Source: Bradyrhizobium sp. CCBAU 53351
GTDB taxonomy: Bacteria > Pseudomonadota > Alphaproteobacteria > Rhizobiales > Xanthobacteraceae
NCBI RefSeq assembly: GCF_015291745.1
Contig: NZ_CP030059.1
Coordinates: 3,995,501-4,059,500, forward strand
Reading direction: 5' to 3'
Length of the DNA: 64,000 nucleotides
In this document: positions 16,742 through 26,136 of the stretch, one piece after another
Layout: each line of letters starts with the position of its first letter
How positions within the stretch are numbered: the stretch's first letter is position 1
Program-made: the position numbers and the translations under genes
Notes under the pieces: model-generated
Databases searched by the model: none
Seen by the model: the letters and a program-made list of their open reading frames with translations, nothing else
What the model was told of the DNA's origin: nothing

Positions 16742-18978
16742 TTCCAACGCAGCGCGTCATTCTGGGTGCCGGACTTGCCATCCTCCTGATCATCACCGCG
16801 GCCTCGATCGCCCTCGACGTCAAGTCGCGGTCCGATGCGGCGTGGGTCCATCAGACCGTCCAGGTGCAGAAGAATATCTCCGATCTGCGCGTGCTGCTGC
16901 GCCGCGCCGAGAGCGCCGCGCGCGGCTTTGAGCTCTATCGCAATCCAGCCTTCAGCAGCGAATTCGACTCCGTTCACGCCCAGATCGCGCCGGCCCTCGC
17001 CGAGCTCAAGCGCAGCGTGCGCGACAACCCCGATCAGGTCGCGCTGCTGGAGGGTACCGAGCCGCTGGCGCTGCGCCGCGTCGAGATCGCCGCGACCGCG
17101 ATGCGCCTGCGCGCCGCGAACGACGAGGCCGGCATAGCCGCGCTCAACGGCAAGGCCGAGGGCCGTGGCCTGATGGACACGGTGATGGCCAATCTCGACC
17201 GTCTGAGCGCGGAGGAAGAACGTCTGCTCGCCGTGCGCTCCCAGGATTCGCGTCGCAACGGCATCGTGCTGCTCGGCATCGACGTCGCCGGCGCGATGGT
17301 GATCCTTCTGCTGGTCGTGATGGTGATGCGTGAGGGCCGACGCACGGAGGTCGCGCTCAAGAGCACGCTGATGGAGACCACAGCCGCCAAGGAAGCGCTT
17401 GCCGCGGCGGTGGCCGAGCGCACCGAGCATCTGGTCACCGCACATGACGAGCTGCGCCTGTCGGTCAACGTGCTGCAGAGCACGTTCCACAGCATGGCGG
17501 AGGCGGTGCTGGTCATCGATACCGAAGGCAATGTCCTGCTGTCCAATCCGGCCGCCGAGCGCATGCTGCTGCATCGGACCGGCATGAACCTGCGCAATCT
17601 GCGTGCGATGTCGGACGTGTTTCACGGCGACGGCGTCACGCCGATGAAGGCCGACGAGCTGCCCTCGGTGCGCGTGCTGCGCGGCGAGAAGTTCGAGGAC
17701 CTGGAGATGATCGTCCGCCCGCACAGCGGCAATCCTCCCCGCCATCTCATGGTCAGCGGCCGGCCGATGCTGGACGGACAAGGCGAGATTTCCGGCGCTG
17801 TGCTGGTCTATCACGACGCGACCATGTCGCGCGAGACCGAGCGGCAGCTGTACCAGTCGCAGAAGCTGGACGCCATCGGCAAGCTGACAGGCGGCGTCGC
17901 GCACGACTTCAACAACATGCTGACTGTGATCTCCGGCAACACCGAGACGCTGGTGGAAGGCCTGAAGCAGCAGCCCGAGCTGCAGCGCGTGGCGCGGCTG
18001 ATCGACGATGCCGCCGAGCGCTGCGCCGAGCTGATCCAGCATCTGCTCGCCTTTGCGCGCCGGCAGCCGCTGCAGCCGCGCAACGTCGAGATCAACGCCG
18101 CGATCGCCGACATCGCAAAGCTCTTGCGTCCCACCCTCGGCGAGCAGATCCAGATCGAGACAGTGCTGGAACAGGGACCGATGACCGCGCATATCGACCC
18201 GTCCCGGCTCACCAATGCCGTGCTCAACATGGCGATCAACGCGCGCGACGCCATGCCGAACGGCGGCAAGCTGCTGCTGGAGACCCACCGCGTCGTGCTG
18301 GACGAGGCCTATGTGCAGGCCCATGCGGACGTGGCGGCCGGCCCCTACATCATGCTCGCCGTCAGCGACACCGGCACCGGCATGACCATCGAGACCCAGC
18401 ACAAGGCGTTCGAGCCCTTCTTCACCACCAAGGAGGTCGGCAAGGGATCCGGCCTCGGCCTCTCCATGGTCTATGGCTTCGTCAAGCAGTCCGGAGGCCA
18501 CATCAAGATCTACAGCGAGGAAGGCCACGGCACCACGATCAAGCTCTATTTGCCGCCGGGCGAAGGCACGACGGAGATCGCCGCCGCCGCCGCGCCGCAG
18601 GCCGAAGGCGGCGCCGAGACCATCCTCGTCGTGGAGGACGACAATCTCGTGCGCAACTTCGTCACAGGGCAGCTGCAGAGTCTCGGTTACAAGACCGTGG
18701 CCGCGCCCGACGGCAAGGCCGCGCTTGACTTGATCGCGGCCGGCCAGACGTTCGACCTGCTGTTCACCGACGTCGTCATGCCCGGCGGCATGAGCGGACG
18801 CGAGCTCGCCGACGAAGTGGTCAAGCTGCGGCCGGGCGTGAAGGTGCTCTACACCTCCGGCTACACCGACAACGCCATCGTCCATCACGGCAAGCTCGAC
18901 GACGGCGTGCTGCTGCTGACCAAGCCGTACCGGAGAAACCAGCTCGCGGAGATGATCCGGAAGGCGCTGGGCCCCTAA
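16738..18978 (+). CDS. Hybrid sensor histidine kinase: CHASE3-PAS-HisKA-HATPase-REC
   Basis: The protein (746 residues from a TTG start at 16738) has an N-terminal helix, a CHASE3 periplasmic domain (RRAESAARGFELY) and a second helix (GIVLLGIDVAGAMVILLLVV). It continues with a PAS domain (about residues 255-380), HisKA with the histidine in GGVAHDFNNMLTVISGN, HATPase (NMAINARDAM, DTGTGM, GLGLSMVYG), and a C-terminal receiver (aspartate in LLFTDVVMPGGMSG). The TTG overlaps the preceding regulator stop; earlier in-frame starts would lie inside that gene. Its CHASE3 segment resembles that of the kinase at 5652-7178, so the two may sense related signals. Confidence 0.9.
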   Translation: MIPTQRVILGAGLAILLIITAASIALDVKSRSDAAWVHQTVQVQKNISDLRVLLRRAESAARGFELYRNPAFSSEFDSVHAQIAPALAELKRSVRDNPDQVALLEGTEPLALRRVEIAATAMRLRAANDEAGIAALNGKAEGRGLMDTVMANLDRLSAEEERLLAVRSQDSRRNGIVLLGIDVAGAMVILLLVVMVMREGRRTEVALKSTLMETTAAKEALAAAVAERTEHLVTAHDELRLSVNVLQSTFHSMAEAVLVIDTEGNVLLSNPAAERMLLHRTGMNLRNLRAMSDVFHGDGVTPMKADELPSVRVLRGEKFEDLEMIVRPHSGNPPRHLMVSGRPMLDGQGEISGAVLVYHDATMSRETERQLYQSQKLDAIGKLTGGVAHDFNNMLTVISGNTETLVEGLKQQPELQRVARLIDDAAERCAELIQHLLAFARRQPLQPRNVEINAAIADIAKLLRPTLGEQIQIETVLEQGPMTAHIDPSRLTNAVLNMAINARDAMPNGGKLLLETHRVVLDEAYVQAHADVAAGPYIMLAVSDTGTGMTIETQHKAFEPFFTTKEVGKGSGLGLSMVYGFVKQSGGHIKIYSEEGHGTTIKLYLPPGEGTTEIAAAAAPQAEGGAETILVVEDDNLVRNFVTGQLQSLGYKTVAAPDGKAALDLIAAGQTFDLLFTDVVMPGGMSGRELADEVVKLRPGVKVLYTSGYTDNAIVHHGKLDDGVLLLTKPYRRNQLAEMIRKALGP

Positions 18979-19871
18979 CGCGTCGCCAGCACCACCGCGG
19001 CCAGCGTGAACACCAGCGCGGCGATCTGCCCTGCCCCGAGCGGCTCGCCCAGCGCGATCGCGGAGGCGACGACGCCGATCACCGGCACCGCCATGGTGCC
19101 GATCGCTGCCACTGATGCCGGCAGCCGGGCAAGGGCCGCGAACCAGCTGACATAGGCGATGCAGAACTGCACCACCGTCGAATAAACCAGGAGCCACCAT
19201 CCGGCCGGCGTCACCTTGGACAGATGCGTGGTCTCGACCAGCAGGCCGATGATCGAGATCGGCAGGCAGCCGATGCCGATCTGCCAGGCTGCGGCCGTGA
19301 TCGGCGGCAGGTGGATCGGGTACTTCTTGGAGAACACCGTGCCGACGGCAAAGCCCAGCGCGCCGGCGAGCGCCATGACGATGCCAGGAAGCTTCTCGAC
19401 GCTGGCGGCGATGCCGTTGCCGCCCATGATCGAGGCAAGGCCGACGAAGGCCATCACCAGCCCGAGCGTACGGAGCAGCGTCGGCCGCTCGCCCAGCACC
19501 GGCCAGGCGATGATCGAGGCCCAGACCGGCATGGTGTAGGCGATCAGCGCCGCCTCGCTGGCGGGCAGCCAGAGCAGCGCCAGCCCCATCAGCACCATCC
19601 AGCCGGTGACGTTGAGCACGGCGGCGGTGAGCAGGCGCGGCCAGATCCCCGAATCCACACGCAAGCTCTGCCGGCGCAGAATCGCCAGCGCAGCGAGCAG
19701 GAGCGCGCCCAGCACCCCGGTCACGCCGCGCAGCGTCAGCGGCGGCAGCTCCGAGAGCAGGAATTTCGTGACCGGCCAATTGAAACCCCAGCCGATCGAG
19801 GTGATGGCGAGGAACATCAGGCCGGCCGGAGCGATGCGCGGTCGCGACACCGGCCTGGTCGAATCAAGCAT
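18975..19871 (-). CDS. EamA/DMT family transporter
   Basis: The 298-residue protein has ten predicted transmembrane helices in two EamA repeats. The first opens with FLAITSIGWGFNWPVTKFLLSELPPLTLRGVTG and the second has the matching GWWLLVYSTVVQFCIAYVSWF half. Such drug/metabolite transporters export amino acids or related metabolites; the substrate is not evident. The ATG at 19871 is preferred because the longer frame adds 28 residues of non-membrane sequence. Its stop codon overlaps that of the convergent hybrid kinase. No candidate partner gene is nearby. Confidence 0.9.
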   Translation of the reverse strand: MLDSTRPVSRPRIAPAGLMFLAITSIGWGFNWPVTKFLLSELPPLTLRGVTGVLGALLLAALAILRRQSLRVDSGIWPRLLTAAVLNVTGWMVLMGLALLWLPASEAALIAYTMPVWASIIAWPVLGERPTLLRTLGLVMAFVGLASIMGGNGIAASVEKLPGIVMALAGALGFAVGTVFSKKYPIHLPPITAAAWQIGIGCLPISIIGLLVETTHLSKVTPAGWWLLVYSTVVQFCIAYVSWFAALARLPASVAAIGTMAVPVIGVVASAIALGEPLGAGQIAALVFTLAAVVLATR

Positions 19872-20144
19872 TGGGGGTATCCGGCAAAATCGAGCGTCAG
19901 CTTGGCGCGGATTCGCGCAGCCCACCACCACCTCGGCGGGCATGCCTGCCCTCACCTTCCGTAGGGCTACGTGAGTCCTGCTGACGCAATCCCTTCGGCC
20001 AAAAATATACCTGCCCTGTGAACAGCGGGATGAAGCATCTGCAGCATCACCGAATGCAAATTTTTTCGGTTGGGAATCTCTGAGGACTCACTGATACTTG
20101 GGCACACAACAGGCGCGGCACCGACCCCTGTTATCCCCCACAAT
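19872..20144. other. Intergenic region upstream of the nrdJ control region
   Basis: This stretch of about 270 bases separates the EamA gene from the NrdR boxes of nrdJ. I see no credible reading frame or RNA gene; the open frames crossing it lack family features. It is slightly richer in A+T near 19995-20065. Confidence 0.5.
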
Positions 20145-20191
20145 CCACCATATTTAGTATTTGATTCAGGAACCCGCACTAGTTCTTGACG
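20145..20191 (+). promoter_or_regulatory. Tandem NrdR boxes upstream of nrdJ
   Basis: CCACCATATTTAGTAT at 20145-20160 matches the known NrdR-box consensus (acaCwAtATaTwGtgt) at most conserved positions. A second, weaker match, GCACTAGTTCTTGACG, begins exactly 31 bases later at 20176, the spacing typical of paired NrdR boxes (three helical turns). The second box overlaps the proposed -35 element, so NrdR with bound (d)ATP could repress nrdJ. NrdR itself is not in the window. Confidence 0.7.
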
Positions 20192-20214
20192 GGCGCAACG
20201 GAGAGTCCTAGCTT
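20186..20214 (+). promoter_or_regulatory. Candidate sigma70 promoter of nrdJ
   Basis: TTGACG at 20186 and TAGCTT at 20209 are separated by 17 bases, a good housekeeping promoter for alphaproteobacteria. It predicts a transcript start near 20221 and a 5' untranslated region of about 450 bases. Confidence 0.6.
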
Positions 20215-20216
20215 TC

Positions 20217-20668
20217 GGTCCGTTCGGCGCGAGTGAGTTTGCGTCCCGCCGGCACTCCCCTAAAGGGTCTCGCAAATCTTCACCTCCGTCGGCCAGCCAA
20301 AGGCAGCGGATGAGGGCTTGTCTGCCCGCGAAAGGCAGACTCTTCGGGCGCCGAACGGGCCGACAACAGGCTCGGATGGCAGATTTCACGCTGGTGCAAA
20401 CCGGCACCTGCGTGAAGTGAGAGACGTTGTGACGGTGGGGCGTTGAACGCGTGTCGGGCTCATCCCCTTGGGGGCGGATGGGCCTGGGCATGCCGGCGGG
20501 TGATCGGTGCGCGCATCGAACCACCGCGTCGGGAGAACAAGGGCCGGGTCCACCGGCTGAACTGCGGTTGCCAAAGGCCGAACGGGCCGAAGGCGCCGCG
20601 AAACGAAATGTCGACCGGCAGGCCTGAACGGAGGCTGGACCGGTCAAACTTAAGGACGGGGCAAGACG
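20217..20668 (+). promoter_or_regulatory. Long structured mRNA leader of nrdJ with two competing pairings
   Basis: The leader contains many strong stems. A long-range helix joins 20217-20230 to 20348-20361 (14 pairs, one G-U). Inside it are GTGA/TTTGCG arms at 20233-20243 pairing with 20271-20283, and the perfect hairpin GTCTGCC/GGCAGAC at 20320-20340. Further hairpins are at 20385-20416 (seven plus five pairs around a T-T mismatch), 20458-20483, 20543-20557 and 20613-20645. The last ends six bases before the AAGGACGGGG ribosome site. The sequence GCCGAACGGGCCGA occurs twice (20350-20363 and 20577-20590), and both copies complement 20215-20228, so two alternative folds are possible. No cobalamin-riboswitch B12 box is present. 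Confidence 0.7.
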
Positions 20669-23600
20669 ATGCGGATTGAGCGGCGCCACACCACGGTAGG
20701 ACAGTCACCTTACGCCGGGATCGATTTCCGGCTGACCACGTCGGAGATCAGGAATCCCGACGGCTCGGTCGTGTTCAAATTGGACGGCGTCGAGGTCCCG
20801 ACCGAGTGGTCGCAGGTCGCCTCCGACGTGCTCGCCCAGAAGTATTTCCGCAAAGCGGGCGTTGCCGCGCTCCTGAAGAAGGTCGAGGAGGAATCCGTCC
20901 CCTCCTTCCTGTGGCGTTCCGTGCCCGACACCGACGCCCTCGCAGCCCTGCCCGAGAAAGAGCGCTATGTCAGCGAGCTCTCGGCCAAGCAGGTGTTCGA
21001 CCGCCTCGCCGGCTGCTGGACCTATTGGGGTTGGAAGGGCAAGTATTTCTCGACCGACGAGGACGCCCAGGCCTTCTACGACGAGCTGCGCTACATGCTC
21101 GCGATGCAGATGGTCGCGCCGAACTCGCCGCAATGGTTCAACACCGGCCTGCACTGGGCCTATGGCATCGACGGCCCCGGCCAGGGCCATTATTACGTCG
21201 ACCCCTTCACTGGCAAGCTGACCAAGTCCAAGTCGGCCTATGAGCACCCGCAGCCGCACGCCTGCTTCATCCAGGGCGTTGGTGACGACCTCGTCAACGA
21301 AGGCGGCATCATGGACCTCTGGGTCCGCGAGGCCCGCCTGTTCAAATACGGCTCCGGCACCGGCTCCAACTTCTCCCGCCTGCGCGGCGAAGGCGAAAAG
21401 CTCTCCGGCGGCGGCCGGTCGAGCGGCCTGATGAGCTTCCTCAAGATCGGCGACCGCGCCGCGGGCGCGATCAAGTCGGGCGGCACCACGCGCCGCGCCG
21501 CCAAGATGGTCGTCGTCGACGTCGACCACCCCGACATCGAAACCTATATCGACTGGAAGGTGAAGGAGGAGCAGAAGGTCGCCGCCCTCGTCACGGGATC
21601 CAAGATCAACCAGAAGCACCTCAAGGCGGTGCTGAAGGCCTGCGTCAACTGCGAAGGCTCGGGCGACGATTGCTTCGACCCCGAGAAGAACCCGGCGCTC
21701 CGCCGCGAGATCAAGCTCGCGCGCCGCAGCCTCGTGCCTGACAATTACATCAAGCGCGTCATCCAGTTTGCCAAGCAGGGCTACAAGGACATCGCGTTCG
21801 ACACCTACGACACCGACTGGGACAGCGAAGCCTATCTCACGGTCTCCGGCCAGAATTCCAACAACTCGGTCTCGCTGAAGGACGACTTCCTGCGCGCGGT
21901 CGAGACCGACGGCGACTGGAATCTGAACGCCCGCACCTCCAAGAAGGTGACGAAGACGCTGAAGGCGCGCGACCTCTGGGAGAAGATCGGCTACGCCGCC
22001 TGGGCCTCGGCCGACCCGGGCCTGCACTTCAACACCACCATGAACGACTGGCACACCTGCAAGGCGTCCGGCGACATCCGCGCGTCGAACCCGTGCTCGG
22101 AATACATGTTCCTGGACGACACCGCCTGCAACCTCGCCTCGGCCAACCTGCTGACCTTCTACAACACCGAGACCAAGCGCTTCGACGTCGAGAGCTATGA
22201 GCATCTCTGCCGGCTCTGGACCATCGTGCTCGAAATCTCGGTGATGATGGCGCAATTCCCGTCGAAGGCGATCGCCGAGCTCTCCTACGAGTTCCGCACG
22301 CTCGGCCTCGGCTACGCCAATATCGGCGGCCTCCTGATGACCATGGGCCTGCCCTATGACTCTAAGGAAGGCCGTGCGATCGCCGGCGCGCTGACCGCCG
22401 TGATGACCGGCATCACCTACAAGACCTCGGCCGAAATGGCGGCCGAGCTCGGCACCTTCCCCGGCTACAAGAAGAACGCCGCGCACATGCTGCGCGTCAT
22501 CCGCAACCACCGCCGCGCCGCGCACGGCCAGTCCAACGGCTATGAGGCGCTGTCCGTCAACCCGGTGCCGATGGACCTCGTCTCCTGCCCGCAGGCTGAC
22601 CTCGTCAGCCACGCGCAGGCGGCCTGGGATGCGGCGCTCGAGCTCGGCGAGCAGCACGGCTATCGCAACGCCCAGACCACGGTGATCGCGCCCACCGGCA
22701 CGATCGGCCTCGTCATGGATTGCGATACGACGGGCATCGAACCGGACTTCGCCCTTGTAAAATTCAAGAAGCTCGCCGGCGGCGGCTACTTCAAGATCAT
22801 CAACCGCGCGGTTCCCGCGGCGCTGCGCGCGCTCGGCTATCGCGAAGCTGATATCGCGGAGATCGAGGCCTACGCCGTCGGCCACGGCTCGCTCTCCAAC
22901 GCGCCCGGCATCAACGCCTCGACCCTCAAGGCCAAGGGCTTCACCGATGAAGCCATCGCCAAGGTCGAGAAGGCGCTGCCGACCGCCTTCGACATCAAGT
23001 TCGCCTTCAACAAGTGGACCTTTGGCGAGGATTTCATCCGCGACCAGCTCGGCATCGGCGCCGAAGCCATTGCGGCTCCGGGCTTCGACCTCCTCCAGGC
23101 CGTCGGCTTCACCAAGCGCGAGATCGAGGCGGCCAACGTCCACATCTGCGGCGCGATGACGGTGGAAGGTGCTCCGCACCTCAAGGCCGAGCACTATCCG
23201 GTGTTCGACTGCGCCAATCCCTGCGGCAAGATCGGCAAGCGCTATCTGTCGGTCGAGAGCCACATCCGCATGATGGCAGCTAGCCAGCCCTTCATCTCGG
23301 GTGCGATCTCCAAGACCATCAACATGCCGAACGACGCCACGGTGGAGGACTGCAAGTCCGCCTACATGCTGTCGTGGAAGCTCGCGCTGAAGGCCAACGC
23401 GCTCTATCGCGACGGCTCCAAGCTCTCCCAGCCGCTCAACTCGCAGCTCATCAGCGACGACGAGGACGAGGACGATGCGGTCGAGAGCCTCTACGAGAAG
23501 CCGATGGCGGCGCGTGCCACGCAGGTCTCGGAGAAGATCGTCGAGAAGCTGGTCGAGCGCATCATCGTGATGCGCGAGCGCGAGAAGATGCCTGACCGAC

Positions 23601-24439
23601 GCAAGGGCTACACCCAGAAGGCGGTCGTCGGCGGCCACAAGGTCTACCTGCGCACCGGCGAATATGACGACGGCCGTCTCGGCGAGATCTTCATCGACAT
23701 GCACAAGGAAGGCGCCGCGCTCCGCTCCTTCATCAACAATTTTGCGATCGCGGTCTCCCTCGGTCTGCAATATGGCGTGCCGCTCGATGAATACGTCGAT
23801 GCCTTCACCTTCACCCGCTTCGAGCCGGCGGGCCCCGTGCAGGGCAACGACAGCATCAAGTACGCAACCTCGATCCTCGACTACGTCTTCCGCGAGCTCG
23901 CGGTGAGCTACATGTCGCGCTTCGACCTCGCCCATGTCGATCCCAACGAGACCGGCTTCGACGCGCTCGGCAAGGGCGTCGAGGAAGGCAAGGAGCCGGA
24001 CGAGGACGGCGGCCACCACGCCACCCGCCTGGTCTCGCGCGGCCTCACCCGCTCCCGGACCGACAACCTCGTCGTGATGCGCGGCGGCAGCGCCGCAGTC
24101 ACCCAGGGCAACGACAGCGCGCCCTCAGGCGGCAGCAAGGTCACGGCGATGGCGGCCCACGCCACCAGCGCCCGTGTCGGCGATGCCCTCGAAGGCGCCG
24201 TCGCCCTGAAGCAGGAAGTCCAGCACGACCTCTCGCCGACGGAGAAGCTGGAAGCCCTGCAATGGAGCAAGGCCGGCAGCGCCGCCACCGCCGTCCCCAG
24301 CAAGGCCGAGCGCCGCGCGGAGGCCAAGGCCAAGGGCTACGAGGGCGAGATGTGCTCGGAGTGCGGCAACTTCACGCTGGTTCGGAATGGCACATGCATG
24401 AAGTGCGATACTTGCGGCAGCACGACGGGGTGTAGCTGA
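20669..24439 (+). CDS. nrdJ: Vitamin B12-dependent (class II) ribonucleoside-diphosphate reductase
   Basis: The 1256-residue enzyme reduces ribonucleotides using adenosylcobalamin as radical source, so DNA precursors can be made with or without oxygen. Active-site landmarks are the cysteine in [10 protein letters not shown], the radical-site triad N-x-C-x-E in NPCSEYMF at about residue 475, and the partner cysteine in [11 protein letters not shown]. The extended C-terminal region ends in a zinc/redox cysteine cluster ([21 protein letters not shown], then GSTTGCS) that re-reduces the active site. The length matches the large proteobacterial NrdJ form. The NrdR boxes, promoter and long leader upstream indicate layered control. 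Confidence 0.97.
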   Translation: MRIERRHTTVGQSPYAGIDFRLTTSEIRNPDGSVVFKLDGVEVPTEWSQVASDVLAQKYFRKAGVAALLKKVEEESVPSFLWRSVPDTDALAALPEKERYVSELSAKQVFDRLAGCWTYWGWKGKYFSTDEDAQAFYDELRYMLAMQMVAPNSPQWFNTGLHWAYGIDGPGQGHYYVDPFTGKLTKSKSAYEHPQPHACFIQGVGDDLVNEGGIMDLWVREARLFKYGSGTGSNFSRLRGEGEKLSGGGRSSGLMSFLKIGDRAAGAIKSGGTTRRAAKMVVVDVDHPDIETYIDWKVKEEQKVAALVTGSKINQKHLKAVLKACVNCEGSGDDCFDPEKNPALRREIKLARRSLVPDNYIKRVIQFAKQGYKDIAFDTYDTDWDSEAYLTVSGQNSNNSVSLKDDFLRAVETDGDWNLNARTSKKVTKTLKARDLWEKIGYAAWASADPGLHFNTTMNDWHTCKASGDIRASNPCSEYMFLDDTACNLASANLLTFYNTETKRFDVESYEHLCRLWTIVLEISVMMAQFPSKAIAELSYEFRTLGLGYANIGGLLMTMGLPYDSKEGRAIAGALTAVMTGITYKTSAEMAAELGTFPGYKKNAAHMLRVIRNHRRAAHGQSNGYEALSVNPVPMDLVSCPQADLVSHAQAAWDAALELGEQHGYRNAQTTVIAPTGTIGLVMDCDTTGIEPDFALVKFKKLAGGGYFKIINRAVPAALRALGYREADIAEIEAYAVGHGSLSNAPGINASTLKAKGFTDEAIAKVEKALPTAFDIKFAFNKWTFGEDFIRDQLGIGAEAIAAPGFDLLQAVGFTKREIEAANVHICGAMTVEGAPHLKAEHYPVFDCANPCGKIGKRYLSVESHIRMMAASQPFISGAISKTINMPNDATVEDCKSAYMLSWKLALKANALYRDGSKLSQPLNSQLISDDEDEDDAVESLYEKPMAARATQVSEKIVEKLVERIIVMREREKMPDRRKGYTQKAVVGGHKVYLRTGEYDDGRLGEIFIDMHKEGAALRSFINNFAIAVSLGLQYGVPLDEYVDAFTFTRFEPAGPVQGNDSIKYATSILDYVFRELAVSYMSRFDLAHVDPNETGFDALGKGVEEGKEPDEDGGHHATRLVSRGLTRSRTDNLVVMRGGSAAVTQGNDSAPSGGSKVTAMAAHATSARVGDALEGAVALKQEVQHDLSPTEKLEALQWSKAGSAATAVPSKAERRAEAKAKGYEGEMCSECGNFTLVRNGTCMKCDTCGSTTGCS

Positions 24440-24470
24440 TATCAACAGCGCAAGCCGCCCGGAGGCACCG

Positions 24471-24716
24471 ATGCCGGTTGCATTACGCCAGGGCGGCTTG
24501 CGCTACTATTTCTTCTCGAACGAAGGGCAGCCGCCCGAGCCGCCCCACGTCCATGTCAAAGGCGGCGGCAAGGACGCCAAGATCTGGCTCGAACCCGCCA
24601 TCTCCATTGCGGACAGTTACGGCTTTAATCCGCGGGAACTTTCGAATATCCTGCGCGTCGTCGAAGACAACCGCGATCTTCTCCTGAAGGCCTGGCATGA
24701 CCATTTCGGCAACTAG
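24471..24716 (+). CDS. DUF4160 domain protein
   Basis: The 81-residue protein carries the DUF4160 pattern: FFSNEGQPPEPPHVHVKGGGKDAKIWLEP, then a helix with NPRELSNILRVVEDN and a C-terminal LLKAWHDHFG. A CGGAGG ribosome site precedes the start. It overlaps the next gene by 20 bases. DUF4160 and DUF2442 genes are frequently paired and the pairs travel with mobile or accessory regions. A toxin-antitoxin-like role has been a natural guess, but nothing in the sequence proves it. Confidence 0.85.
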   Translation: MPVALRQGGLRYYFFSNEGQPPEPPHVHVKGGGKDAKIWLEPAISIADSYGFNPRELSNILRVVEDNRDLLLKAWHDHFGN

Positions 24717-24945
24717 CGTTCGCTTTGACGAACACACGATGTGGGTCGAATTGTCGGACGGCCGGACCCTCGGTATTCCGCTAGCTTGGTTTCCGCGGCT
24801 GCTGCACGCGACACCAGCCGAGCGCGAGCAGGTCGAACTAAGCCGAGTCGGGCTGCACTGGGAAGCGCTCGATGAGGATATTTCGATTGCCGGCCTCCTC
24901 GCGGGACGCGGCGACATCACGCGGTCCACGGAACACGCCGCCTGA
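24697..24945 (+). CDS. DUF2442 domain protein
   Basis: The 82-residue protein matches DUF2442: VRFDEHTMWVELSDGRTLGIPLAWFPRLLHA, followed by LSRVGLHWEALDEDISIAGLLAG. It overlaps the DUF4160 gene by 20 bases, so translation is coupled. No catalytic residues are recognisable. The pair lies immediately before an island of unusual composition. Confidence 0.85.
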   Translation: MTISATSVRFDEHTMWVELSDGRTLGIPLAWFPRLLHATPAEREQVELSRVGLHWEALDEDISIAGLLAGRGDITRSTEHAA

Positions 24946-25146
24946 GCAATCGAGACATTTGGATTTACGGCGCTTCAGCTCGCGTGGCGCGCGAAGCAAT
25001 TGAGTGCGCTGTCACCGTAATCCCCTGAAGCTTGTTTTCACGGTTTTTTCGAGGGCCCGGAGTCGTTTGTTGTACGTACTGTTGCCAGTTCGCAGGGGGC
25101 TACTCGGCAGGGTTTTTAGACCGGAACGATCACGGAAGATCACGCG

Positions 25147-26001
25147 ATGGACATTAGCAAAAATGGGCGTGACAGGGAAGGTGGTGACTTACTTCCCATG
25201 CCACCGACACGAGGCACAAGCGCGTTACAGGCATACAGTCGCGCTTCGATAGCCGACTTACGATTTTTTAGCTTCATTTGCGACACGGTAGTTTCGAGCG
25301 ACTATGTAGTACACGTCGCGAAACACGCTCTTGATGGAGCTGAAACGAAGGTCAAGGAGCCTATCGACCTGGCTAAATCGACCCTGGAAATCGCACGATT
25401 TTTCTCAGACAGAACAGCCAAGCTCTTCTTGAAATGTTTGTCGCCAGGCAGGTCGATAACTTCCAAAAGTACCTTGTCGATCTTATCCGGGAAGTTTTGC
25501 GCTCAAAGCCGTCCATGCTCAGCACTAAGCAGCAATCCATTTCGCTAGAAGATATTTTGAAGCATGGCAGTATCGAAAGCTTGGTGCATGACGTTATCGA
25601 GCGCCGGGTCAACACGCTGTCTTACGACGGATTCGCCGACCTCCAAAAATGGTGCGACGAACGAGGAATTCAAATCAAGGTCCCTGCATCGAAGCGCGAT
25701 GCTGTCGTTGAGCTAATCTCTAAACATCATTGCGCATAACCGTGGCTTTGTGGATGAGCGCTATTTGCGATCGGTAAAGAATGCAAAATTCAAAGTTGGA
25801 AAATGTCGGAAGATTGAGGTTGACGAACTATTCAGTGCCTTGAAGCTGCTGAATGGTGTTGTCTTCGGCACGGATGGCTCCACGCGAAGGAAGTTCAAAC
25901 TGGCAACCGTCGAAATAAGGCCGCGCAATAAGCCGGAGCGAAGAAAGAAAAAGGAAACCGAGAACTCGCAGCAACAGCTTCCTTTGGGGCGCGGCGGCTG
26001 A
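25147..26001 (+). pseudogene. HEPN-like protein gene broken by two frameshifts
   Basis: Three fragments read as one protein of about 284 residues. Frame one runs from ATG 25147 to about 25430 (ending LEIARFFSDRTAKLFL). Frame two continues EMFVARQVDNFQKYLVDLI to about 25727, and frame three continues AHNRGFVDERYLRSVKNAKF to 26001. Adding one base near 25431 (TTGAA from TTGGAA) and removing one near 25731 restores the whole. The helical pattern and the HNRG motif resemble HEPN-type proteins, which is inference. Codon use is more A/T-rich than its neighbours. Sequencing error is an alternative to true decay. Confidence 0.6.
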
Positions 26002-26045
26002 TTAAGCGACCGCCTTACGTGGCCATTGCCGCTTAAGTTTGATGC

Positions 26046-26136
26046 AGCTCGTAGGATGGGTTGAGCGCAGCGAAACCCATCAATAGCACCCACGGCGAAG
26101 AAGGGTTTCGCAAGGGCTCAACCCATCCTACGAGCT
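26046..26136. repeat. Long palindromic repeat (GTAGGATGGGTTGAGC type), family D
   Basis: A perfect 21-bp inverted repeat (AGCTCGTAGGATGGGTTGAGC at 26046-26066, mirrored at 26116-26136) encloses a second pair (GCGAAACCC / GGGTTTCGC) and a central spacer of about 24 bases. This motif type is widespread in proteobacterial intergenic DNA. Confidence 0.85.

Noticed and set aside
16567..19779. Very long open frame of 1070 codons on the minus strand
   Set aside because: It is antisense to the hybrid kinase and its product is His/Arg/Gly-rich without family features, a typical shadow of high-GC coding DNA.
20217..20668. Cobalamin riboswitch, RNase P RNA or tmRNA in the nrdJ leader
   Set aside because: I looked for the B12 box, the GCCACTG and CCCGCAACTGT cores, the RNase P GAAAGTCCGGGC core and a tmRNA tag frame. 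None is present, so the leader is reported as an unclassified structure.
20443..20679. Upstream open frame within the nrdJ leader
   Set aside because: It overlaps the strong stems, has poor codon use and no ribosome site; the RNA structure explains the conservation-like features better.
20705..24019. Open frame of 1104 codons antisense to nrdJ
   Set aside because: It is a shadow of the GC-rich nrdJ codons; no domains, and nrdJ itself is certain.
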